64,000 bases of DNA from Synechococcus sp. M16CYN (GTDB lineage Bacteria; Cyanobacteriota; Cyanobacteriia; PCC-6307; Cyanobiaceae): assembly GCF_040371545.1 (NCBI RefSeq), contig NZ_AP029048.1:1364001-1428000 (forward strand). The letters run 5' to 3'. A program made the translations under genes and the position numbers. How positions within the stretch are numbered: position 1 is the first letter of the stretch; the number at the start of each line of letters is the position of its first letter. Below the pieces are notes generated by a model. That model saw only the letters and a program-made list of their open reading frames with translations. It was not told where the DNA came from and did not search any database. Positions 38,652 to 48,676 of the stretch are shown piece by piece.

Positions 38652-39060
38652 TTAGACCCGAAGACGATCAATAACAGATTGATCCTCGAGTGTGCTGATA
38701 TCTCCCGTCATTTCTGCACCGGCCGCCGTAGCACGAAGAACCCACCGCATGATTTTTCCACTGTGAGTCTTAGGTAACGCATCACTAAAGCGGATCTCAT
38801 CAGGGCAAGCAATCGGGCCGACCAGCGTACAAGTGGAGCGTCACTCCAATCGAGAACACTATGGAATGGCTCAAACCAGTGCAGTTCATTACGCGCCACC
38901 TCTCCCCAAAAGCTATCAGGATCTGATTTAGCCGCTTCAGCCATACTCAGATAGGCTTCGAGGCTACCGATGCGTGCATTGGCGGAGAAACTGGCCGATG
39001 GTTCGAACAAACGCTGCTTCTGAAGCGTGCTCTCAATAGATATGCTGGTGTCTATCGCTG
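38652..39060 (-). pseudogene. acsA: Acetyl-CoA synthetase, large internal deletion
   Basis: The minus strand reads an Acs N-terminus ([49 protein letters not shown]), then after about 38825 the homology jumps in another frame to the Acs C-terminus: [35 protein letters not shown], ending at a TAA at 38652. The THSGKIMR lysine region is the acetylation site of Acs. A full Acs has about 650 residues; some 500 are missing between the two ends and the frame is shifted. The N-terminal start also lacks a good ATG. Clearly dead. Confidence 0.9.
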
Positions 39061-39184
39061 GAGGCTAAACGAAGCGCTCATGACTTCAGAGTAAGCAGCA
39101 AGTCCAGTCTTCTCCTAGTTGCTTATCAATCTACCGAACGCAGATGAAACGCTTGACTAGAAAATCTGCACTACCCATGTAGGG

Positions 39185-39850
39185 ATGACGCAACTCCCGA
39201 CTGCTTGCCTGTTTGATTTAGATGGGCTTCTGCTCGATACCGAGTCTATTCACAGCACTGGCTGGAGTAAGGCTGCCGCTCATTTCGGAACAGAGCTGAA
39301 TGAAGCGCAACTATTAAAGCTCAAGGGCCGACGTCGCATCGATTGTGCTGGTCAGGTGGACTCTTGGCTTCCCACCCCTGTAGGAATCGATGCTCTTCTG
39401 GCGGTGCAACAACCGATTGTTCGGGTTCTGCTACCCGAGGCTTCGGCCATGCCCATGGCCGAAGATTTAGTTAGACACTGCTGTGATCACAACATCAAGA
39501 CTGCTCTGGTTACTAGCAGTAGCCGTGAGGCAGTGAATTTCAAAACGGCCCATCACCCATGGATTGAATTCATTCAGGAGCGGATCTACGGTGATGATCC
39601 GAACCTAATGGCGGGTAAACCCGATCCATCGCCCTACTTGCTTGCAGCGCAGCGATTGAAAGTTGAGCCATCCAATTGTTGGGCTCTCGAAGATTCGGCA
39701 GCTGGAACGGCTTCGGCCCTTGCAGCAGGATGCCGGGTGTGGGTGTTATCGCCGGAGAGAAACAAAAATCGCCTACCCTTATCTAATAATCCTTGCCGCG
39801 TTCAAAGTTTAAAAATCGTTCTCAACCAGCTCCTCAGTATAAGCGGCTGA
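39185..39850 (+). CDS. HAD-superfamily phosphatase
   Basis: 221 residues. Motif I is CLFDLDGLLLDTES (nucleophile Asp about 12), motif II is ALVTSSS, and motif III/IV is MAGKPDPSPYLLAAQRL then CWALEDSAAGTASALAAGC. This is the beta-phosphoglucomutase/phosphoglycolate-phosphatase branch. The substrate cannot be fixed. Convergent with and overlapping the prenyl synthase gene by 17 bp. Confidence 0.85.
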   Translation: MTQLPTACLFDLDGLLLDTESIHSTGWSKAAAHFGTELNEAQLLKLKGRRRIDCAGQVDSWLPTPVGIDALLAVQQPIVRVLLPEASAMPMAEDLVRHCCDHNIKTALVTSSSREAVNFKTAHHPWIEFIQERIYGDDPNLMAGKPDPSPYLLAAQRLKVEPSNCWALEDSAAGTASALAAGCRVWVLSPERNKNRLPLSNNPCRVQSLKIVLNQLLSISG

Positions 39851-40805
39851 GTACAAAATCTGGAAGTTCTAACAGAGCCCTTTTGCAAAGAGAATCTTCC
39901 ATCCACTCGATCGATTTGCGTGACTCGTCGGCAAATTGTTCTGCCAAATCTCGGGTCCGAGGGATGGCTTGAGATGAGCGCACTATGTCTAGTGCACACT
40001 CCAAATCTCCACTTTCACTGAACTCACGATCAATTAAACAACTCAGAGAAGGGTTTTCCTCCAAAGCGTAGAACGTAGGCGCCGTTAGGTAACCAGTAGC
40101 TAGATCACTAGCGGCAGGTTTGCCGAGTTGCTGATCGTTGCCGGTAAAATCCAGAATGTCGTCTACTACTTGAAACGCTAAACCAAGTTGACGACCAAAT
40201 CGGTAGAGCAAACCAAGCTTTTGTGGACTACATCCACTTAGAACGCCTACTGCCCTCGAACTGTTAGCGATCAATGAAGCTGTTTTGCAATAACTTTTTT
40301 CTAAGTAGGTATCAAAGCTTTGTGATGTATCGAAGCGATAGAGGCCCTGCTTCACTTCGCCATCAGCAAGATCCATGATTACGCGACTAAGTAATTTGAC
40401 AACATCGAGGTCGTCAAGGTTGGCTAAATGCCAGCTGGCCTGCGCAAAGAGGAAATCCCCAGCGAGAACGGCTACTCTCGCATCGAAGCGACTGTGAACG
40501 GTATCCACTCCACGTCGGGTAGAGGCTTCATCCACGACATCGTCGTGAACCAAGGAAGCTGTATGAATCATCTCTGTGATCTCTGCTAAGCGTCGATGAC
40601 GAGGAGTGAGTTCTCCGTCGCTAGCTAGTGCCTTGGAGATCAGCAAAACAATGCCGGGACGCAAACGTTTGCCACCCGCGCTGAATAAGTGCTCTGCAGC
40701 AGCCTGAAGAATTGGGTGACCTGCACCAATCAGTTTGCGCAGATCGCTGAGCAAAGTCTCGAGATCGGTCTCAACCGGTTGCAGCAGCTCGGTGACGGTG
40801 GTCAT
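39834..40805 (-). CDS. sds: Long-chain polyprenyl diphosphate synthase (solanesyl type)
   Basis: About 323 residues from the ATG at 40805 (MTTVTELLQPVETDL). The first aspartate motif is in MIHTASLVHDDVVDEASTRRG (about 85-100) and the second in VVDDILDFTGND, with GGKRLRPGIVLLI before them. It elongates prenyl chains for plastoquinone tails. Small residues upstream of the first DDxxD fit a long-chain product; the exact chain length is inference. Downstream of murI on the same strand. Confidence 0.85.
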   Translation of the reverse strand: MTTVTELLQPVETDLETLLSDLRKLIGAGHPILQAAAEHLFSAGGKRLRPGIVLLISKALASDGELTPRHRRLAEITEMIHTASLVHDDVVDEASTRRGVDTVHSRFDARVAVLAGDFLFAQASWHLANLDDLDVVKLLSRVIMDLADGEVKQGLYRFDTSQSFDTYLEKSYCKTASLIANSSRAVGVLSGCSPQKLGLLYRFGRQLGLAFQVVDDILDFTGNDQQLGKPAASDLATGYLTAPTFYALEENPSLSCLIDREFSESGDLECALDIVRSSQAIPRTRDLAEQFADESRKSIEWMEDSLCKRALLELPDFVLSRLY

Positions 40806-40827
40806 GAAACCCTTCGGCGCCGCGATC

Positions 40828-41631
40828 CTAGTGGCCATAACCGCAGGATTGCAGCACCTCCAGCTTTACGAAAGGACGTTCCCCAAGCCAACGGGTTGCT
40901 CGCGTTGCAAAACCTTCGGGATCAGCCGTGACGCAGAAACAGCAATCCTCCAGATGAAGTTGCTCCCCGTGCGAAACCTTTGGAGTTCCAAGAACAGCAT
41001 CCAGCTGACGCGCAACACCGACTGCAGGGTCAATTAGCTGGACTGAGGTAGGCAACAATTGGCGTAACAAGGGAATCAAAAGCGGGTAATGGGTACAGCC
41101 CAACACGATTGACTCGACAGAGGCTCGCAAGAGAGGCTCTAAATATTTTTGTGCTACCCGGCGTAGATAGTCGCTGTCAAGATCACCCGACTCAATCAGT
41201 GGCACGAAGTCGGGGCACGCTTGTTCAATAACGATAGTTCCAGGGTGCAAAGCTTCAATGCTGGAGCGATAGGCTTCAGACGCGACGGTAGCGCTAGTAG
41301 ACAGAACGCCAACACGATTGGTTTTAACCATGGCAGCAGCAGCAGCAATCAACCCAATGACCGGACCCCCTGCTTGACCTTCCGCCACATCACGTGCCAA
41401 AGCGTTTGTGGTGTTGCAAGCCATTACCATCGTGGAAACTTGCTGATTCCGCAACCAGGACACCACCTCTGCAGCGATCAGCCGGATCTCGGAGGGAGCT
41501 TTATTACCGTACGGAACCCGGGCCGTATCCCCCAAATAGATACAACGCACCGCACCATGACGCTCTAATACTTGGCGAAGCACAGTAAGTCCACCGATAC
41601 CACTATCGAACAAACCCAGCAGCGGTGTCAT
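40828..41631 (-). CDS. murI: Glutamate racemase
   Basis: 267 residues. FDSGIGGLTVLRQV, YLGDTARVPYGNK, VMACNTTNALARDVA (catalytic Cys) and VLGCTHYPLLIPLLRQ (second Cys) are the family motifs. It makes D-glutamate for peptidoglycan. The ATG overlaps the amidase stop (ATGA), so the cell-wall genes amidase-murI are coupled. Confidence 0.96.
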   Translation of the reverse strand: MTPLLGLFDSGIGGLTVLRQVLERHGAVRCIYLGDTARVPYGNKAPSEIRLIAAEVVSWLRNQQVSTMVMACNTTNALARDVAEGQAGGPVIGLIAAAAAMVKTNRVGVLSTSATVASEAYRSSIEALHPGTIVIEQACPDFVPLIESGDLDSDYLRRVAQKYLEPLLRASVESIVLGCTHYPLLIPLLRQLLPTSVQLIDPAVGVARQLDAVLGTPKVSHGEQLHLEDCCFCVTADPEGFATRATRWLGERPFVKLEVLQSCGYGH

Positions 41632-42725
41632 TGCACCTCCCGCTTGAGGTAATTGAGGATGCCAGCCGCCAAAGCTAATGCAAGACGGCGACGGTGACCA
41701 ACCTGCGCAAGACGCGGCGCGTCGATCGCACCAGTTACGAAACCTATTTCAACTAACACTGAAGGCATAGTCGTTCGCCGAATCACAAAGAACCGGCCAC
41801 GGCGTACGCCGCGGTTCGGAGTGCCAGGTGATACATTCAATATTTGTTGTTGTATGTAAGACGCCAAACGCTCGGATCGAGAATCAGAGTAGAAGAAAGT
41901 CTCAATTCCATTCACGTCTGGTCTGTGCATACTTAAAGCATTGGCATGTATACTGACAAATGCAGTTGCTCCTGATCGGTTGGCGAAGGAGACTCGGGGT
42001 GGCAAATCCACATCGATCTCACTAGTTCGTGTTAGCCTCACATCAACACCGCGAGCACGCAGCAGAGCCGCGACCTGTAAAGACACATCGAGCACAACAT
42101 CAGTTTCACGCAATCCTCCGATGCCAACGGCCCCAGGATCAGGGCCACCGTGGCCTGGATCTATCACTACGCGGTACCGATTGTTGGGAATCGTCGGAAG
42201 ACCAGAGGGGTCAGCAGGCGTTGAGGATGGCTTAAATCTATTGGGAGCCTGCCAAGCAATTGCGCCACCCGTCAGATCTCCTTCGCCTACCTCATTGAGA
42301 CCACGAGTTGGCAGTCCGATGAACGCCATTTCCCACCGATCTGGCGCAGTGCCTCGTAACCGCAAATTCTCGGGATTTAATTCTACGTCAGATCGGAACT
42401 CAACCACTAGCCGAGTGATGCCGGCACGAGGCTGCCCGATTCGAATCTCCTTGACAGCGCCTCGACCGACTAGACGACGGGGAAATTTCAATTCGCCAGG
42501 AAAGTCGATCCATACTCGAATTCCGCGGTTTGCATCAGCAACCTGAAAAAATGCTTGAAGCTGGGCATTGCGACTGGTACGAAGTTGCAGCACGCCTTGG
42601 TCGGTCAGAACCCAAGCAGATAATGCACTCTCTATTTGGGCTGGTATGGCAGGCAAAAGACCCAGAACCTGCAGCGTGGCAATCAGAAGCCAGGAGATCC
42701 GGTAAGAGGACGCTGCAAGTATCAC
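41628..42725 (-). CDS. N-acetylmuramoyl-L-alanine amidase with AMIN domain
   Basis: 365 residues: signal peptide (about 1-30), AMIN domain (about 40-140, LSAWVLTDQGVLQLRTSR), and an Amidase_3 domain from about 183 (YRVVIDPGHGGPDPGAVG, zinc His; RETDVVLDVSLQVAALL, zinc Glu; FVSIHANALSM; SVLVEIGFVTGAID, catalytic Glu). AmiC type, cleaving septal peptidoglycan and needed for cell separation and channels. Followed by murI. Confidence 0.92.
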   Translation of the reverse strand: MILAASSYRISWLLIATLQVLGLLPAIPAQIESALSAWVLTDQGVLQLRTSRNAQLQAFFQVADANRGIRVWIDFPGELKFPRRLVGRGAVKEIRIGQPRAGITRLVVEFRSDVELNPENLRLRGTAPDRWEMAFIGLPTRGLNEVGEGDLTGGAIAWQAPNRFKPSSTPADPSGLPTIPNNRYRVVIDPGHGGPDPGAVGIGGLRETDVVLDVSLQVAALLRARGVDVRLTRTSEIDVDLPPRVSFANRSGATAFVSIHANALSMHRPDVNGIETFFYSDSRSERLASYIQQQILNVSPGTPNRGVRRGRFFVIRRTTMPSVLVEIGFVTGAIDAPRLAQVGHRRRLALALAAGILNYLKREVQ

Positions 42726-42727
42726 GC

Positions 42728-43549
42728 TCAGAAAAGAGCGGGCTTGCGGTGAAGTAGGCTTGGCATTTGGTTTCGCACGCGGCCAAGATGGTCTGTATTA
42801 ACCGGGGCAATAGCAGCGCCGGCCTGAACGCCCGCATCTGCCAAAACTATTCCCCAAGGATCGATGACCATTGCGTGGCCGTGGGTCTGTCGACGTCCGT
42901 AATGAACCCCAGTTTGAGCTGGAGCAAGCACATAAGCCGTGTTTTCAATCGCTCGAGCCTTGAGTAATACATCCCAATGGTCTTTACCCGTAAATGCTGT
43001 GAATGCGGCGGGAATCATTAATAGGTCAGCCCCAGATGCAACGAGGTGGCGATATAGCTCGGGAAAGCGCACGTCGTAGCAGATAGATAGTCCCACCCGA
43101 CACAATCCAGGGATCTCTACCACCGGTGGCAAATTTTGACCAGGCCGAATCGTTGCCGATTCCCGGTAGGTGTTGCCGTCGGGAAGATCAACGTCAAAAA
43201 GATGGATCTTGTCATACTGAGCTAGTAACTGACCGTCACGATCCACTAACTCAGAGCGGTTAAGTGCTTGAGTGCCTCCTTCAATGGAGGCGGGGAATCC
43301 ACCACCCAGCAGAGCTACTTGATAACGCCTAGCCATCGTCACCAAAAAACGACTGCACTGTTGAGACAGTGTTGGAGCAAGCTTCAGGCGACCGGAGTCG
43401 TCACCCATGAAGGCGAAGTTCTCTGGTAAACCGATTAATTCAGCGCCGCGCCGCGCCGCCAAATCAATCTGTTCTTCAGCAGCGTTGAAATTTAACTCCG
43501 GTTCCTGGCCACTCGTGAGCTGGATAGCGGCGGCCAGAAAGTCCTTCAC
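42728..43549 (-). CDS. Carbon-nitrogen hydrolase (nitrilase family)
   Basis: 273 residues. The catalytic triad is seen as Glu in GAELIGLPENFAF (about 42), Lys in LLAQYDKIHLFDVDLPDG (about 112) and Cys in VGLSICYDVRFPELYRHL (about 150). This is the Nit1/Nit2-like group, which repairs or deaminates small amides such as deaminated glutathione. The exact substrate is uncertain. Its stop lies two bases before the amidase start codon. Confidence 0.85.
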   Translation of the reverse strand: MKDFLAAAIQLTSGQEPELNFNAAEEQIDLAARRGAELIGLPENFAFMGDDSGRLKLAPTLSQQCSRFLVTMARRYQVALLGGGFPASIEGGTQALNRSELVDRDGQLLAQYDKIHLFDVDLPDGNTYRESATIRPGQNLPPVVEIPGLCRVGLSICYDVRFPELYRHLVASGADLLMIPAAFTAFTGKDHWDVLLKARAIENTAYVLAPAQTGVHYGRRQTHGHAMVIDPWGIVLADAGVQAGAAIAPVNTDHLGRVRNQMPSLLHRKPALF

Positions 43550-43589
43550 GTGATTTAGGCAGCGGTTGTTTTCGGGACTTTACGAGCGG

Positions 43590-44321
43590 CTATGCAGACT
43601 TGAGCACACCAGGTTCACCCTGTGTAGGAACCGTGCTCAACCGGTCAATATTGGCGCAGCAGCGAAAGTCGGCATCGTGATTTCCGAGGCGAATAAGGCG
43701 TTGCCCATGTGTAGCAGCGCGAAGACAAGATTCAGGATCATGCATCCATTGCTGCCAAAGAGCTAAAGCAGCCTTGGCCTCATCGTTTGTTAAGACGTTT
43801 AAAGTTGAGTCGAGCTCTACAAGTCGGTAAACCAAAGCTCCCGCCGCCAATGAATCTTCAAGGGAATAAGAACCTTCCCAGCCGCTGCCAACAATAGCGA
43901 GGGTTTCTGGTTTGTGCTGGTGCAAACGCTGGACTACTGCCTCACGGTTTGGCAATGATGACGTGAGCAGTAACGGTACGTCGCGAACGCGATTCAATGC
44001 ACGAGTCCCGTTTGTGGTACTCATGAACAACCTTTTCCCAGCGACGATCTGAGGAACAACAGCCACTGGCGAATTACCCAGATCAAACCCCTCTAATTTT
44101 TCACCACCCCTCTCTCCAATGAGTAAACGCGAGGATTTGGGCCAGGCAGCAGCAGCAGTATGGAGATCGTTCAAGTCGGCAAATGCCTGCACGGCCTCAG
44201 CACCGTTGTGCAGGGCCCAGGCAATGGTGGTAGTAGCGCGCAGAACATCGATCACCGCAGCTGCGCTGGGGTGTAGACTCTGCGGCATCTCAGCAGGCGT
44301 GTGGAAATAAAAGATCTGCAT
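43590..44321 (-). CDS. comB: 2-phosphosulfolactate phosphatase family protein
   Basis: About 243 residues from ATG at 44321 ([13 protein letters not shown]). ComB landmarks: [40 protein letters not shown] and [16 protein letters not shown]. The family dephosphorylates 2-phosphosulfolactate in archaeal coenzyme M synthesis; cyanobacteria lack that coenzyme, so its role here is probably sulfolactate or another phosphatase activity. Confidence 0.85.
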   Translation of the reverse strand: MQIFYFHTPAEMPQSLHPSAAAVIDVLRATTTIAWALHNGAEAVQAFADLNDLHTAAAAWPKSSRLLIGERGGEKLEGFDLGNSPVAVVPQIVAGKRLFMSTTNGTRALNRVRDVPLLLTSSLPNREAVVQRLHQHKPETLAIVGSGWEGSYSLEDSLAAGALVYRLVELDSTLNVLTNDEAKAALALWQQWMHDPESCLRAATHGQRLIRLGNHDADFRCCANIDRLSTVPTQGEPGVLKSA

Positions 44322-44384
44322 GGTGACGTTGTTGGTCAACGTGCGACACAGTATCGAGATCGACTGCGCCGCATCTAATTTTCC

Positions 44385-45953
44385 ATGGTCCTATTCCAGT
44401 CCAATCCAGCGACGCGTGATTTAAGGGCATTTCTTAAGTTGTTGTCGGAGCGTGGCCAGCTGAAACGAATTACGGCACCAGTTGATCCTGACTTAGAACT
44501 GGCAGCAATCGCTGATAGGGTTTTAGCCCAAGGGGGACCAGCGCTACTTTGTGAAAATGTTATCGGTTCTTCAATGCCGGTAGCTGTAAACACGCTCGGT
44601 ACTGTTGAACGGGTGGTGTGGAGCATGGGCCTAGAGCACGCGGAACAACTCGAACAATTAGGCTCACGTCTTGCTCTGCTGCAACAGCCACGGCCACCAA
44701 AAGATCTGAGCGAGACCAAGCAACTTGCCCGAGTTTTCTGGGATTTAATCAAAGCCAAACCCGATAGAGATCTCGTACCACCCTGTCGTCAGCAAATATT
44801 TTATGATGATCAGGTCAATCTTGATTTAATTCCGTTAATTCGCCCTTGGCCCAGCGATGCCGGTGGAATAATCACACTGGGCTTGGTCATTACCAAGGAT
44901 CCCGAAACCAGCGTTCCCAACGTTGGCGTCTATCGCTTGCAGAAGCAGTCGTCTAACACGATGACTGTGCACTGGCTAAGCGTGCGAGGAGGAGCGCGTC
45001 ATCTCCGCAAAGCCGCAGCATTAGGAAAAAATTTAGAGGTTGCCGTCGCAATCGGGGTTCACCCTCTGCTGGTAATGGCCGCTGCCACTCCAATTCCTGT
45101 GCAACTGAGCGAGTGGCTCTTCGCTGGAATCTATGCAGGTGAGGGGGTGCGATTAACTCCTTGCAAAACCATCAATTTGCAAGTCCCCAGTCATAGCGAG
45201 GTTGTGCTTGAAGGGACTATTACCCCAGGAGAAGTTTTGCCGGATGGTCCTTTCGGAGATCATATGGGCTTTTACGGCGGCATAGAAAACTCGCCTCTAA
45301 TAAGGTTCCACTGTATGACACAGCGTCGCAAACCTATTTTCCTTACCACTTTCAGTGGCCGACCACCCAAAGAAGAAGCGATGCTTGCCATAGCACTGAA
45401 CAGGATCTACACACCGATTTTGCGGCAGCAGATTCCTGAAATCACCGATTTTTTTCTACCGATGGAGGCACTCAGTTATAAGCTGGCAGTGATTTCTATC
45501 GATAAAGCATACCCAGGTCAGGCCAGGCGTGCAGCGATGGCCTTTTGGAGTGCTTTACCCCAGTTTACATATACAAAGTTTGTGGTAGTGGTAGACAGAC
45601 AGATCAATGTGCGTGATCCTCGCCAGGTGGTGTGGGCTCTTGCGGCCCAGGTGGATCCCCAGCGAGATCTATTTATACTTGAGAATACCCCGCTAGATAG
45701 CCTCGATTTCGCAAGCGAGCAACTTGGCCTTGGCGGTCGGCTTGCCATTGATGCCACTACGAAAATAGGACCTGAAAGAAACCATAAATGGGGTGAACCT
45801 CTTAGTCGTCCTGCAGAGCTAGAACAAAATGTTATTGATCGCTGGTCTGAGTTGGGATTAGATGATCTCGACAATAGAAAACCGGACCCCAGTTTATTCG
45901 GCTATGCCCTGGATCGGCTTATGCAAGGCATGAAGAGTGAACAACTAAATTAA
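44385..45953 (+). CDS. ubiD: UbiD family decarboxylase
   Basis: 522 residues, the full UbiD length. Landmarks include [54 protein letters not shown] and [20 protein letters not shown] with the conserved acidic residues at the active site. It uses prenylated FMN (made by UbiX) to decarboxylate 4-hydroxy-3-polyprenylbenzoate; in cyanobacteria it belongs to plastoquinone synthesis, matching the nearby prenyl synthase. It starts divergent from comB. Confidence 0.93.
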   Translation: MVLFQSNPATRDLRAFLKLLSERGQLKRITAPVDPDLELAAIADRVLAQGGPALLCENVIGSSMPVAVNTLGTVERVVWSMGLEHAEQLEQLGSRLALLQQPRPPKDLSETKQLARVFWDLIKAKPDRDLVPPCRQQIFYDDQVNLDLIPLIRPWPSDAGGIITLGLVITKDPETSVPNVGVYRLQKQSSNTMTVHWLSVRGGARHLRKAAALGKNLEVAVAIGVHPLLVMAAATPIPVQLSEWLFAGIYAGEGVRLTPCKTINLQVPSHSEVVLEGTITPGEVLPDGPFGDHMGFYGGIENSPLIRFHCMTQRRKPIFLTTFSGRPPKEEAMLAIALNRIYTPILRQQIPEITDFFLPMEALSYKLAVISIDKAYPGQARRAAMAFWSALPQFTYTKFVVVVDRQINVRDPRQVVWALAAQVDPQRDLFILENTPLDSLDFASEQLGLGGRLAIDATTKIGPERNHKWGEPLSRPAELEQNVIDRWSELGLDDLDNRKPDPSLFGYALDRLMQGMKSEQLN

Positions 45954-45979
45954 AATTTTGGAAAACCGATATTCAAGTC

Positions 45980-47311
45980 TTGAGTGCGACCGGCAACTCG
46001 ATCCCGTCCCGAAATCTCAAAGCTGGAGGCTCATTCCAAGGACACATCAAAGTTCCTGGTGACAAGTCGATTTCACACCGATCTCTTATGTTCGGTGCCA
46101 TCTCTGAAGGAACAACCACGATTGAAGGACTGTTACCGGCGGCGGACCCTATCAGTACTGCTGTCTCCCTGAGAGCGATGGGGGTCAAGGTTAGTCCAAT
46201 TGAAACCGGGCAAATCGTCACAGTTGAAGGAGTGGGTCTCGATGGGCTGCAAGAACCGAAGCAAATTCTTGATTGTGGTAACTCTGGCACTACGATGAGA
46301 CTAATGCTGGGGTTACTGGCAGGTCGCGAGAGGCGGCATTTTGTTTTGGATGGTGATACCTCCCTTCGCCATCGTCCGATGCGTAGGGTTGGTCAGCCTT
46401 TGTCATTAATGGGGGCCGATGTTCGAGGTCGCGACCATGGCAATATGGCCCCCCTCGCTGTGCAGGGAAGAACACTACACGGAACTGTTGTCAGGACGCC
46501 TGTCGCAAGCGCACAGGTAAAATCAGCAATCTTGCTCGCAGCGCTTACAGCTAATGACGTAACCACCGTTATTGAACCATCACAGTCCCGTGACCACAGC
46601 GAGCGCATGTTAAGGGCTTTCGGCGCCGATCTACATCTACAGGTGGGCGAAGAAATGAGTCGTCATATCAGCGTGCATCCAGGGACGATATTGCGTGGCC
46701 AGAATGTAGTGGTGCCAGGAGACATTAGTTCTGCAGCCTTCTGGCTGGTGGCCGGAGCTCTCGCACCCGGATCAGATCTCACCATTGAGAACGTTGGCCT
46801 AAACCCTACCAGAACTGGAATTCTCGACATCTTGGATCAAATGGGCGCCAAGATCGACGTGCTAAATCTCCGTAATGTGACTGGAGAACCCATGGGCGAT
46901 CTGCACGTGCAGGCGGGATCACTCCAACCTTTCGATTTTGGCGGAGAGATTATGCCTCGCCTTGTAGACGAAGTGCCAATCTTAAGCGTCGCAGCTTGTT
47001 TTTGTGATGGAGAGAGCCATATACGTGGAGCCGCTGAGCTGCGGGTTAAAGAAACCGACCGATTGGCCGTGATGACCCGCCAACTGAGAGCAATGGGGGC
47101 TAACATCGAAGAGAGAGAAGATGGTATGACCATCTACGGAGGGCGACCGTTGAGCGGAGCCTTGCTTGATAGTGAAAGCGATCACCGCGTAGCGATGAGC
47201 CTAGCTGTAGCCGCTGCCTTGGCCAATGGTGAGTCAACACTTAACCGAAGCGGGATCACCGCTATATCCTATCCTACCTTTTGGGACGACTTCGATCGAT
47301 TACACTGCTGA
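45980..47311 (+). CDS. aroA: 3-phosphoshikimate 1-carboxyvinyltransferase (EPSP synthase)
   Basis: 443 residues. [20 protein letters not shown] (about 24-43), [20 protein letters not shown] and [14 protein letters not shown] are the family motifs, with [13 protein letters not shown] near the end. It makes EPSP in the shikimate pathway. The start is probably TTG at 45980, since no good ATG precedes the conserved region. It is the last full gene before the pcb island. Confidence 0.95.
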   Translation: MSATGNSIPSRNLKAGGSFQGHIKVPGDKSISHRSLMFGAISEGTTTIEGLLPAADPISTAVSLRAMGVKVSPIETGQIVTVEGVGLDGLQEPKQILDCGNSGTTMRLMLGLLAGRERRHFVLDGDTSLRHRPMRRVGQPLSLMGADVRGRDHGNMAPLAVQGRTLHGTVVRTPVASAQVKSAILLAALTANDVTTVIEPSQSRDHSERMLRAFGADLHLQVGEEMSRHISVHPGTILRGQNVVVPGDISSAAFWLVAGALAPGSDLTIENVGLNPTRTGILDILDQMGAKIDVLNLRNVTGEPMGDLHVQAGSLQPFDFGGEIMPRLVDEVPILSVAACFCDGESHIRGAAELRVKETDRLAVMTRQLRAMGANIEEREDGMTIYGGRPLSGALLDSESDHRVAMSLAVAAALANGESTLNRSGITAISYPTFWDDFDRLHC

Positions 47312-47409
47312 ATGATAAAGGGTAAAGTAAGAGCAATCTACGTTATACCCTACCTTTGTAACTTTAAAACAAAGAATAGAAGCTTCGCTCTGCTGTCTAA
47401 AAGCATCTT

Positions 47410-47529
47410 TTACGAAAGCCGGTGGATCACTGCTATTGGCTTACTGGGTTGGCCTTGGGCACAGCGGAATGCCACCAAAGGGATTTCTCGGTCAATCTGA
47501 ACACCTGGCTTGACTAAGAGAAATTGGAA
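47410..47529 (-). pseudogene. Remnant of a gene's C-terminus
   Basis: On the minus strand a frame of 39 codons without a start codon reads FQFLLVKPGVQIDREIPLVA, then FRCAQGQPSKPIAVIHRLS, and ends at a TAA at 47410. The content looks like conserved protein rather than noise, but an in-frame TGA closes it at the left and nothing recognisable lies upstream. It may be the last part of a gene that formerly lay between aroA and glmU. The plus-strand frame over the same bases (47312-47500) looks like its shadow. Confidence 0.35.
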
Positions 47530-48676
47530 TCAGTACAGTTATTCTCTGGTAATTGCTTCTCGACAATTCGACTTTAAAAAAATCATCTGATTTCGCACTT
47601 ATGATGCAAACTAATATAATCCAAAGACCATGAAGGCTATAGCTAGCACCAAGGAGTCAAAGCTTTCGAATTTGAAGCAAGGTCCGCTAAAGCCAAAGAA
47701 TAATCCTTAGTGTTATGTGGTTTATATGTATGAAATTTTTCTTCCCATACGGTCTCTTCAAATTCTGGCTTGAAGAATTTTAGCCACCTTAGCTCAACCG
47801 ATGATAGAGGATTGACTATTTACAGTTTATCTAGACGCAGTGCAAGGTAATTTAAATGAAGTAAGGGCCATGCCAAACGCCATTACTCTATAGGATGGAG
47901 AGATCTAAACGGCGATAACTACCGACAATCAAGCAAAGGATTTGCTTGCCCTAGAAATAACTTCATTTATGCATAACAGTGAAATCACGATATCATAAGA
48001 GACATCAATCAAGAATAAATATTTAAAGTATGCGTTATAAAAGTAAATTAGCTATGATCAGTGAGTGAATTTTATAAATAATTTACCATTAAAAAGTTAG
48101 AGGTTTACAATTAATGGATCTGAATATAAAAATTTTTTAGAGTTATTTAAAATCGTCACAAAACAACTTATGCTTTATAATGTTAAAGTAAAAACAAATT
48201 TTACGTAAATTTGAATAAGCTATTAAAAATTAAGACAGATTAATAGCTAAATAACTCTAAAAAATTTTTAGCCAAAAATAAAAAATAGTAGTTAATACTT
48301 AGAATAACTAATATCACAAAAATCTCAGATATCTTAAAGATAAGATGAAAATAACCAATAATTCCTATCAAATAAAAATTAGAAGATATATGTATAATAG
48401 AAATATAGAGTTGATTTCAACGGTAAGTAAGTAACTAAAAAAGAATAAAGTCAACAAATAATCCAAGTAAAATATGTACTACTTAGTTGTAACTAAAGCT
48501 GCAAATAAGTAAATGGATAAACGTTAATCAGGAGATTAGTACAACGAGACACCAGAAAATGTATCAATTGAGATGAAATGTAGAACTGATGATTCATGTA
48601 GGAAAAGTAGTGTTAACAGCTTTGATGCGATTGACCAACTAATTCGTAGCCTCAGTAGGCACAACAATTTGTTTGT
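47530..48676. other. AT-rich region upstream of the antenna gene
   Basis: About 1.15 kb, strongly AT-rich, without a convincing gene. A 26-residue basic frame at 47630-47710 (MKAIASTKESKLSNLKQGPL) is the only hint of coding. It holds the 23-bp inverted repeat at 48127-48270 and must contain the antenna promoter, which I could not fix. Confidence 0.5.
48127..48270. repeat. 23-bp perfect inverted repeat, 98-bp spacer
   Basis: The arm at 48127-48149 (core TTTTTTAGAGTTATTTA) is an exact reverse complement of 48248-48270. The 144-bp unit has the look of a miniature inverted-repeat element or a large hairpin. I see no obvious target duplication beside it. Confidence 0.75.

Noticed and set aside
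47312-47500. A 62-codon plus frame starting right after the aroA stop
   Set aside because: Adjacent placement is tempting, but the opposite strand over the same bases reads more protein-like and this frame shows no pattern.
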